Made by a program: the position numbers and the translations under genes | Assembly: GCF_015674855.1 (NCBI RefSeq) | Contig: NZ_JADMLG010000026.1 | Coordinates: 1 to 64,000 of the forward strand | Origin: Nocardia bovistercoris | Lineage (GTDB): Bacteria > Actinomycetota > Actinomycetes > Mycobacteriales > Mycobacteriaceae | Direction of reading: 5' to 3' | DNA length: 64,000 nucleotides | Part shown: positions 57,709 to 64,000 of the stretch, one piece after another | How the letters are laid out: each line of letters begins with the position of its first letter | How positions within the stretch are numbered: the first letter of the stretch is position 1 | The notes under the pieces: model-generated | What the model saw: only the letters and a program-made list of their open reading frames with translations | Told to the model about the DNA's origin: nothing | Database searches by the model: none

Positions 57709-60186
57709 TCAGAAGCGACGGGCGCCGCTGAAAGGCATCGAGTCGAGATCGGACTCGGTGACGCCGACCCCGTAGGTCGAGGCGTGGATGACCTTTCCGT
57801 CGCCCGCGTACAGGGCGGAATGGCCGCCGCCGTAGAAGGAGACGAGGTCGCCGGGCCTGAGGTCGTCGCGGGAGACGGGCACGCCCGCGGTCAGCTGGTC
57901 GTAGCTGGTACGGGGCAGTTCGACACCCGCCTGGTCGTAGGACCACTGCACGAGACCGGAACAGTCGAACACATCCGGTCCGGTGGAGCCCATGTTGTAA
58001 TCGGAACCAAGTTTGCCGCGCGCCGCCTCGACGGCGACCTCACCGGAGGTTTTCACCGGTGGCGGCATGAACTCGCGGGGGATCGGTCCCGTCGGTAAGA
58101 GGAGACTCTTCGGGGGGACCACGAAGAGCAGATTCGGCCAGCTCGCCTGTCCGGTGCCCGACCCGAGGTCGACCGAGGCGGTGGGGGTTACCGGTGCCGC
58201 GGGGGCGACGGCAGCTGGGGCGAGCAGATCCAGCGGTGGTACCGCGGCCGCGAGGGCGACGAGGGCGGAGCGGACGAGTTCATCGACCGGAACAGCCTGC
58301 GCGATTTGGGCCACAGGGGCGAGTAGGCCGGACGAGGGAGCGAGGGTGGGCGCGTTCGCCTGCGCTACCGGCGCGGCGAGCGCGCCGACCGAGAGAACCG
58401 GAGCGGCATGACCGATCGGCGCGGTGGGGGCGACGGCGTCGGCCGATTCAGCCGGCGCGGCAAGCGCACCCGAGGCGAACATGCCGACCGCAGGAACCGA
58501 AGCAGCGAGAGTCAGCGCATTCACCGCAGTAACCGGCGCGGCAAGCGCACCCGGGGCGAACAGACCGACCGCGGGAACCGGGGCGAGAGAGAGCGCATTC
58601 GCAGCAGCGGCCGGCGCGGCAGGCGCGACCGAGGCCAGCAGGCCGACCGCAGGAACCGGGCCAGCGAGAGAGAGCGCATTCACCACAACAGCCGGCGCGG
58701 CGGGCGCGACCGAGGCCAGCAAGCCGACCGCAGGAACCGGGGCGAGAGAGAGCGCATTCGCGGCAGCGGCCGGCGCGGCGGGCGCAATCGAGGCGAGCAG
58801 GTCGATCGGGGGAATCAGAGCGGCCGGGCTGACTGCGGTAGCCGGGCCGAACAAGCCGGTGGGGGTAGCCGAGGCGGCGGGGGTGGCCGGGGTGACCGAG
58901 GCGATCGCGGGGCGTAGGCCGGGGATCGCGGGGGCGCGGTCGTGAGTGCGGATGGAATCCGTTCGGGGGGCGAAGTTCTCGACCATCAAGGTGTCGGGCT
59001 GGTCGAGAGGGGCCGGGCCGAGTGGCTCGAGATGCCACAGGGGCGGAACGGATCCGAGCACGGTGGGTGAGAGGCCGATCGCGGAGATCAAGGAGGTCAT
59101 CAGCTTCGGGTCGATGGTGATGCCGTGGAAGCCGGGTCGTGCGCCGAGGTCGACAGCGCGGCTCACCGGTGCGCCCCGGTTCGGGGGCGTGGGCGACTCG
59201 GCGGTGAGGTTCGGCTCGGTCACGGTGTGGGATGCGGGCGCGTCGATCGAGGCGGGGGTGGTCAGGTCGGACTCGGGTCCGGTCGTGTCACCGGGCTGGG
59301 CCGGATCGGCACTCTTCAGCGTCACACTTCGAGCCGCGATCGGCTTCGCGCCGCCCGTACTCGCACCACTCGGACCAGCGCCTTCGCTGGAGCGGGGCGC
59401 GGTGGATGTGCCGTCGGAGTTCGGTGCGGTGCCATCAGGCGTTCCGCCGCGCGGTGCGGGCGAGCTGTTGTTCGGTGTGGTGTCGGAGGGGCCGGTCGAC
59501 TTCGGGGCCGGTGACTGGCCGTCGGGGTCCGTGGGGTAGGTGAATCCGGGGACGTCCGCGAAGGGGAAGATCTTGCTGAACTCCGACAGCAGTTCCGATC
59601 CGAGCGAGGGGACGCCACCGCGCTCGACTCCGGCGCCCGGTGTGGCGGGGGTCGGCTCGTCGGTCGGTGACGGCGGAAAGAATCCGGGGGCGACTTCGAA
59701 GCTGTAGTCGCTGAACGGCACCGTGAATTCGGGAAGCAGATCGAATCCTGTGCCCTGGGCTCCGGGATCCTTGGTCGTGCCGCCTGGGGCGGTGCCGGTT
59801 CGCGGCGCGGGCTCGACGTCCGGGGTGACCGCGAATTCTTCGGCGACCGTGACCAGCGGGATGACGTGCGCGACGGTCGGCTGCGCACCGAATCGCATTT
59901 CGGCGACTATCGGATTACGTGCCGGAATTTCGGATTTCGGAAATTCTATTCGACCAGGTGACGCTTTGAATTCCGGCGCAGCTATGGCGGGAAATGCGTT
60001 ACGAAGGGGCAGAACGATCGAATCGGGAATTTCGACGGCGCCGACGCCGGGCACGTCGACCGGTTCGGCCGATGCACGCCCCTCGGTCAGCAGCAGGGTT
60101 CCGAGGGCGGCGGCTGCGACGCCGATCGTGAAGATGATCGTGCGGCGCAGCCTGCGAGTAGATCGGACGTCTTCGGGTGCTGCCAT
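57709..60186 (-). CDS. NlpC/P60 protein with long Ala/Pro-rich repeat region
   Basis: 825 residues: an N-terminal hydrophobic segment (TIIFTIGVAAAALGTLLLT) as signal or anchor, a long Pro/Thr/Ser/Gly-rich part, then about four imperfect repeats of 26-27 residues (for example NALSLAPVPAVGLLASVA), and a C-terminal NlpC/P60 peptidase of about 110 residues. The catalytic residues are visible: Cys in FDCSGLVQWS, His in GGGHSALY and a further His in VIHAST. Such enzymes cut peptidoglycan stem peptides. The repeat section may span the cell wall. Confidence 0.82.
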   Translation of the reverse strand: MAAPEDVRSTRRLRRTIIFTIGVAAAALGTLLLTEGRASAEPVDVPGVGAVEIPDSIVLPLRNAFPAIAAPEFKASPGRIEFPKSEIPARNPIVAEMRFGAQPTVAHVIPLVTVAEEFAVTPDVEPAPRTGTAPGGTTKDPGAQGTGFDLLPEFTVPFSDYSFEVAPGFFPPSPTDEPTPATPGAGVERGGVPSLGSELLSEFSKIFPFADVPGFTYPTDPDGQSPAPKSTGPSDTTPNNSSPAPRGGTPDGTAPNSDGTSTAPRSSEGAGPSGASTGGAKPIAARSVTLKSADPAQPGDTTGPESDLTTPASIDAPASHTVTEPNLTAESPTPPNRGAPVSRAVDLGARPGFHGITIDPKLMTSLISAIGLSPTVLGSVPPLWHLEPLGPAPLDQPDTLMVENFAPRTDSIRTHDRAPAIPGLRPAIASVTPATPAASATPTGLFGPATAVSPAALIPPIDLLASIAPAAPAAAANALSLAPVPAVGLLASVAPAAPAVVVNALSLAGPVPAVGLLASVAPAAPAAAANALSLAPVPAVGLFAPGALAAPVTAVNALTLAASVPAVGMFASGALAAPAESADAVAPTAPIGHAAPVLSVGALAAPVAQANAPTLAPSSGLLAPVAQIAQAVPVDELVRSALVALAAAVPPLDLLAPAAVAPAAPVTPTASVDLGSGTGQASWPNLLFVVPPKSLLLPTGPIPREFMPPPVKTSGEVAVEAARGKLGSDYNMGSTGPDVFDCSGLVQWSYDQAGVELPRTSYDQLTAGVPVSRDDLRPGDLVSFYGGGHSALYAGDGKVIHASTYGVGVTESDLDSMPFSGARRF
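58451..58805. repeat. Intragenic tandem repeat, about 80-bp units
   Basis: Inside the NlpC/P60 gene four to five imperfect units of 78-81 bases repeat, each with GCCGGCGCGGC, GACCGCAGGAACCG and GAGAGAGAGCGCATTC. They encode the Ala/Pro/Val repeats of the protein. Unit number could vary between strains. Confidence 0.75.
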
Positions 60187-60409
60187 TGTTCGGTCCTCCG
60201 ATGCTCAGATCGACGGCCGATGGCGGACGTTCGGTGTTCACCACGGCCTTCGAATTGTTTCGAAAAACATCACGGTGATCTGATCGGTCCAGCGGATCCG
60301 AGCGCCCATCTTTCGGCAGATCCCGGCGCGAAGCAAAGGCAAACACACCGAATTATGATAACGAACAAATAAAGAATTAACGACGGTAATAACATCGCTA
60401 TTGTCGAGA

Positions 60410-60449
60410 AATTGCCCCGCGATGCAATGAATCGCGCCGCGGGGCAATT
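60410..60449 (-). terminator. Hairpin after the parB-like gene
   Basis: AATTGCCCCGCG (60410-60421) pairs perfectly with CGCGGGGCAATT (60438-60449). It follows the stop of the parB-like gene and leads into AT-rich sequence. Confidence 0.7.
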
Positions 60450-60453
60450 CCGA

Positions 60454-61257
60454 TCAGACGGTGAGCTGCTCCTCGATCTGCTGGGCGAGCGTGCGCAGGC
60501 GCGCGGCGAATTCGCGCGCGGCGACGGGATCTTCCCCCGACCCTTTGACGACCCGCCTGCTCAACGCCGCCAGACGCGACTCCACCGTGGTGAACAAATC
60601 TGCCGCGCGCTCCCCCGCCCCGTCGCCGACCTCGCCGCGCAGCCACGCTTGCAACCGCTGCCGCACCTCCATCGCACCGCACCGTTCGGGCAGTACCGAC
60701 ACCGCTTCGCGCAGTTTCACGGCGGTGACCTTCACATCGGGGGCGTCGGCCAGCGTCGTGTACACGGCGACCGCCGCGTCCTCACCGTATTCGGCCGCCA
60801 CCGGCAACAATTCGCGCACCTGCCCCTCGTTGATGGCGGGCGCGACCGGGTGCAGCCTGGCCGCCAACGGCCACGCGCGAATCAACTTGTGCGCGTACGA
60901 CCTCTGCATATCCCAGCGCTGTTCCACGTAGTCGTCGAAATTGGCGTGCTCGCTGCGGTAGAGGCGGCCGTCACGCACGATCTGCAGCGCGCGCCCGGCC
61001 GCCCAGAACGCGATACGCAGACTGTCGATGGAGGATTCACACGCGGCGAGCTGACCTTGTTCGCGCGCGTCGAGCGGGCCGTCACCGCCGGATTCGGGCA
61101 GCGGCATGGTCAGCACATCGGGCGCTCGCGGCGCCTCGACCGGTTCCGCACGCCACCTGGCGTCCCGCAACGGCGACACCGCGGGCGTGTGTTCGGCGCT
61201 GTCCGACAACGGATTCGCCGCGGCGCCGATCGAACCCTTCCTGCGTTGGGGAGGCAT
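60454..61257 (-). CDS. ParB-like partner of the ParA gene
   Basis: 267 residues. A probable DNA-binding helix region lies at DDYVEQRWDMQRSYAHKLIRAW (about 105-130), preceded by an Asp/Glu-rich stretch and followed by a helical domain and a C-terminal helix (FAARLRTLAQQIEEQL) suited to dimerisation. It lacks the classical ParB GERR box, so it is a non-canonical partner as found on actinobacterial plasmids. The ATG overlaps the ParA stop (TGATG). Confidence 0.65.
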   Translation of the reverse strand: MPPQRRKGSIGAAANPLSDSAEHTPAVSPLRDARWRAEPVEAPRAPDVLTMPLPESGGDGPLDAREQGQLAACESSIDSLRIAFWAAGRALQIVRDGRLYRSEHANFDDYVEQRWDMQRSYAHKLIRAWPLAARLHPVAPAINEGQVRELLPVAAEYGEDAAVAVYTTLADAPDVKVTAVKLREAVSVLPERCGAMEVRQRLQAWLRGEVGDGAGERAADLFTTVESRLAALSRRVVKGSGEDPVAAREFAARLRTLAQQIEEQLTV

Positions 61258-61982
61258 CAGGCGGGCACCTCCACGGCCGCCCGATACGGGCTGACCAGCT
61301 CGTCGCCGACCTGCCGGTACTCCCCCAGATCCTCGATCGGATTCTCGGCGCCCTCACCGACCTCGCCGTCCGCGGCTTCGCGGTACCACTTCCACGCGCT
61401 GAGATAGCTGCCGAACACGTCGTAGCCCGCGTCCTCCAGATTCCCGCGCTGCGAACGATATTCGGTGGAGACGTTGACGCCCTTCTTCATGGTGACGGGC
61501 ACCTTCGTCATGAGCACGCGCACGCGGATCTCGCGCCCGCTGCCCGCTGCGGCCTCCTCCGCGGCGCGATAGGTGCTCGGGACGCGCTTGACCTCCGACG
61601 GGCTCACGCTCGTCAGCAGGATCAGCTCGTCGCTCACCGGGATCGCGGCCTTGAAGATCTCCGCCGACTCACCGCCCGCGTCGATGATCACGACATCGAA
61701 GGATTTCGCGTTGTCGGCGACGCAATCGTGCACGTGCCGCGACGGGAAGGCGATGAGCTGGAACGGGACGCCGACCCCGGCGGCCGTCAACCGGCGATAC
61801 CAGGAGTAGCCGGTCTGGCTGAGCGGATCGGCGTCGATGACGAGCACCCGCCGTTCGTGCACCTGCGCGAAATAGGAGGCGAGGAAGAATGCCGAAGTGG
61901 TCTTGCCGACACCGCCCTTGAGATTTCCGAGGGTGATCACGAGCGGTTCGGGCAGTTCGAGTGGTGCGACAGAATTCGTCAT
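61257..61982 (-). CDS. parA: ParA-family ATPase
   Basis: 241 residues with the deviant Walker A motif LKGGVGKTTS at residues 21-30, DADPLSQTGYSWY and VVIIDAGG for the second and third motifs. ParA ATPases move or segregate DNA or protein cargo. ATG 61982 has GGAGGATT upstream. The operon with a non-canonical ParB-like gene, and short direct repeats about 250 bases upstream, suggest a former plasmid partition locus now in the chromosome. The chromosomal parAB near the origin is less likely given the partner. Confidence 0.85.
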   Translation of the reverse strand: MTNSVAPLELPEPLVITLGNLKGGVGKTTSAFFLASYFAQVHERRVLVIDADPLSQTGYSWYRRLTAAGVGVPFQLIAFPSRHVHDCVADNAKSFDVVIIDAGGESAEIFKAAIPVSDELILLTSVSPSEVKRVPSTYRAAEEAAAGSGREIRVRVLMTKVPVTMKKGVNVSTEYRSQRGNLEDAGYDVFGSYLSAWKWYREAADGEVGEGAENPIEDLGEYRQVGDELVSPYRAAVEVPA

Positions 61983-62434
61983 GAACAATCCTCCGTGGTG
62001 AGGAGTGCGTGAACCGTGCGCGGTCAGTCTGGCACGGGGAACTCGGGTAGCCGATGATTCGCCACACGTGGGCCGATGGGTCGGCGTGCCGCGTGTGCGC
62101 TCGCGGGAAGCACGATGGCGCACGATACGACCGGATCTCCGCGCGATCACCGCCACGAGGCTCCGCACGCGTCAGCCTCGGTCCGAGAGCCGACGCGGCC
62201 GAACGTTCTTCGCGCGGAAGGAGCCGAATATGCGCGTACACGATATGCGCGTACACGATATGCTTGCTTCAGGCAGCTCGCGACACGACCGCGTGACAGA
62301 CCTCTCGGCACGCCACCGGATGAATCGCTCACCGTCGAGCTCGCCCCGCCTCCCGAAGCGTGTCCAATTGGACACAGCACCCACCGCCAGGAATTTTTAC
62401 CGAAATATCAACTAGCACAACATATTAGAACAAC
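61983..62434. promoter_or_regulatory. Upstream region of parA with direct repeats
   Basis: About 450 bases without a gene. At 62229-62263 the 15-base unit TATGCGCGTACACGA occurs twice in a row plus a third TATGC. The right half, next to the alpha/beta hydrolase, is AT-rich (62395-62430). Confidence 0.5.
62229..62263. repeat. 15-bp tandem repeat upstream of parA
   Basis: TATGCGCGTACACGA at 62229-62243, an exact copy at 62244-62258, then TATGC. It is the sort of short iteron array bound by ParB-like or replication proteins, so a candidate centromere site for the parA operon. Confidence 0.6.
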
Positions 62435-63301
62435 CTACAGCGCCGTCCCGGCATCCGCGCGCCGAGCCGTCCACTGCCTGATGATCCGCGCGACCTCGTG
62501 CGGACGCTCGAGGTTCGGCGAATGCCCCGCACCGGAGACGATTTCGACCGTCGCACCGGCGGCGCGGTACCTGGCGACGGTGCGGTCGACGTCGTACAGC
62601 TGGTCACGATCACCGTGGATCACCAGGCACGGCTTTCCCAGGGCACGAACCTGCGCGTCGAGCGGGTCGGCGGCGAGGCGGGCTTTGCGTTCGGCGAGAA
62701 CCACCCGGTACATGCCGGGACTCATGGCACGGTGGTCGAGAAGCGGGCGGTTCGGGTCGGCGAAGGCATTGTCGAGGGGGAATCCGGGAGCGACACTCGC
62801 GCGCACGGCGAAGCGGACGACCGCAGGCGGGGCGAAGCGGTGCAAGAGGGCGCCGAGCACCGGCATGGCCATGATCTCGCCACCAACCGGCAGATTCGCG
62901 TAGCTGTAGTCGGGCGCCTGGCCGATGATCGCGACCTCACGCACCCGATCGCCGCGCCGGGCCAGTTCCAGGACGACATCCGCGCCGAAGGAGTGGCCGA
63001 CGGCGAGCACGTCGGTGATGTCGAGGAAGGCCAGCGCCGAGTCGATGGCGGCGGCCTGGGATCGCGGATCGAGTCCGGCGTGTCCGCCGGTGCGTCCGTG
63101 GCCGCGCAGATCGACCCTGATCACCCGGTATTCGGCGGCCAGCAGGTTCGCGAGCTCGTCGAACCAGTGCGACGAGCCGCTGAATCCGTGGACGAGCAGA
63201 ATCGGCGCACCACGATCCGGCCCGTCGAGGCGGACATACATCGCGGGCGCCATGAGGGCCGTCGCGGTCGGGGAAGCGGCGTCGTCCGCGGATATGGTCA
63301 C
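62435..63301 (-). CDS. Alpha/beta hydrolase
   Basis: 288 residues with the alpha/beta-hydrolase elements ILLVHGFSGSSHWF, DLRGHGRT, the nucleophile serine in VGHSFGADVV, an aspartate in VIHGDRDQLY and a histidine in GAGHSPNLERP. Likely an esterase or haloperoxidase-like serine hydrolase; the substrate is unknown. GTG 63301 is chosen; the ATGs inside the first 25 codons are alternatives. It stands alone and diverges from the next gene. Confidence 0.85.
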   Translation of the reverse strand: MTISADDAASPTATALMAPAMYVRLDGPDRGAPILLVHGFSGSSHWFDELANLLAAEYRVIRVDLRGHGRTGGHAGLDPRSQAAAIDSALAFLDITDVLAVGHSFGADVVLELARRGDRVREVAIIGQAPDYSYANLPVGGEIMAMPVLGALLHRFAPPAVVRFAVRASVAPGFPLDNAFADPNRPLLDHRAMSPGMYRVVLAERKARLAADPLDAQVRALGKPCLVIHGDRDQLYDVDRTVARYRAAGATVEIVSGAGHSPNLERPHEVARIIRQWTARRADAGTAL

Positions 63302-63515
63302 TTGTCCATGATGACGCGGAACCGCGCACATGTCCGCCCGACCCAGCTTCCGAACACCGCGTCATAGTCGAGCGGAGCGCCCGATCCACTCGGAAGCAAG
63401 CTGTACCTACGACCGCTGACCTCGCCCTGCCGAGCCGACTGCGCTGAAAATAGTTGCTACACAACCGATTCGACTGTCACGGTTTCATAACGGTCCCGTG
63501 GGGTACTCCGAGAAC

Positions 63516-63713
63516 ATGGCAGACACGGATGAGCGACCAACCCGAATCGCAGGTGTCGAGGTCGGTACTGCCGTGCTGTCCTCGGTGTCCTGCCTCGCAT
63601 TCGCCATAGCCGTCGCGGCGCTGACCGGGTCCGCCGGACTCACCTTGCTCGCCGTGTCGAGTCTGCTGGTGGGGATCATGGTGGCGCTGTCGATCCTGCC
63701 CAGCGAGAGGTAG
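63516..63713 (+). CDS. Small membrane protein
   Basis: 65 residues from ATG 63516 with two membrane stretches (VGTAVLSSVSCLAFAIAVAAL and LTLLAVSSLLVGIMVALSIL). A GTG six codons upstream is a possible alternative start. It has a charged start and end. No family recognised. Confidence 0.5.
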   Translation: MADTDERPTRIAGVEVGTAVLSSVSCLAFAIAVAALTGSAGLTLLAVSSLLVGIMVALSILPSER

Positions 63714-63805
63714 GCACGAGCGGGGGCGGTTCCCGATTGTGAGGTATCCCCGCTCGGGCGCACATCACACTCGGCGTGTCGGGTGGGGCCGTAAGGTTGG
63801 CGGAC

Positions 63806-64000
63806 ATGGTGGCGCCCGAACTCTCCAAGCTCATCCAGTCCGTCGTCGAGGACTATCTGGTCGACGGCGAACGGCGATACGACCGGGCCCAGGTGGCCGA
63901 GCGGTCGGGGGTTTCACCGCAGGTGTCGCGCAAGTTGTGGATGGCGCTCGGGTTCCCGGCGCATCAGGACGATGCGGTCGAGTACAACGACCACGATGTG
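63806..64000 (+). CDS. N-terminus of an adenylate/guanylate cyclase-like protein (partial)
   Basis: The frame from ATG 63806 is open to the window end: 65 residues including SVVEDYLVDGERRYDRAQVAERSGVS and SRKLWMALGFP. This helical N-terminal domain with a MerR-like turn is typical of mycobacterial-type adenylate cyclases (Rv1264-like regulatory domain). The catalytic domain would lie beyond the window, so the assignment is provisional. Confidence 0.6.
   Translation, partial: MVAPELSKLIQSVVEDYLVDGERRYDRAQVAERSGVSPQVSRKLWMALGFPAHQDDAVEYNDHDV

Overview
The window looks like the chromosome of a high-GC actinomycete of the Mycobacteriales, most likely Nocardia. The pointers are YrbE/MlaE permeases, an MmpL transporter with a companion lipoprotein, WXG100 proteins with a YbaB-like partner, DUF6301-type proteins, a SARP regulator, an NlpC/P60 secreted protein and a mycobacterial-style cyclase N-terminus. 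This is inference from gene content; no database was searched.

Left third (1-19 kb), an accessory or defence island. A cysteine desulfurase, a DUF4007 protein, a large P-loop ATPase and a PAPS-reductase-like ATP pyrophosphatase (1343-8045) match the order and domains of the SspABCD DNA phosphorothioation module. Instead of the known SspE or SspFGH partners, the locus continues with a GIY-YIG nuclease and a DGQHR (DndB-like) protein (8297-10260). This is the best candidate for an undescribed arrangement. Next comes a zone (10.4-17.9 kb) with at least six degenerate copies of a hairpin-bearing repeat. Its core resembles the 3' end of a tRNA-Arg, and two integrase C-terminal remnants lie beside copies. 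Among the repeats sit a WXG100/polymorphic toxin/immunity cassette, an orphan EACC1-like gene, an intact Doc toxin-antitoxin pair, a decayed RelBE pair (antitoxin start ATG replaced by ATA, toxin frameshifted) and a DUF6301 protein. A stand-alone restriction-endonuclease-like gene follows.

Middle (19-33 kb): a SnoaL-like protein, a second DUF6301 protein, a HEAT-repeat protein, galE behind a frameshifted gene, a DUF4143 ATPase, a secreted esterase and an acyltransferase. Then a yrbEA-yrbEB pair with no mce genes is followed directly by a translationally coupled MoxR / DUF4129 / small membrane protein / DUF58 / membrane protein operon.

33.3-51.1 kb, a probable biosynthetic and export cluster, almost all on the minus strand. 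It encodes an aldehyde-dehydrogenase-family enzyme, an acyl-CoA dehydrogenase, a class III aminotransferase, a SRPBCC protein, a membrane protein, a flavin reductase, a DUF2156 acyl/aminoacyl transferase, a DAO-type oxidase, a flavin-dependent halogenase-like enzyme and a CPA2 antiporter. Upstream lie an MmpL transporter, a lipoprotein, a YhgE/Pip-like membrane protein, a TetR regulator and a SARP. No NRPS or PKS is visible, so a halogenated, possibly amine-containing small lipid is a reasonable guess. Palindromes at the mmpL and tetR promoters look like TetR operators, and the yrbE upstream region shares a 28-bp block with the tetR promoter region.

Right end (52-64 kb): SnoaL-like proteins, conserved actinobacterial proteins, a truncated DUF4189 gene, a long repeat-containing NlpC/P60 protein, a chromosomal parA/parB-like pair with short direct repeats upstream, an alpha/beta hydrolase, a small membrane protein and the start of an adenylate-cyclase-like gene. 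Several convergent gene ends carry perfect terminator-like hairpins.
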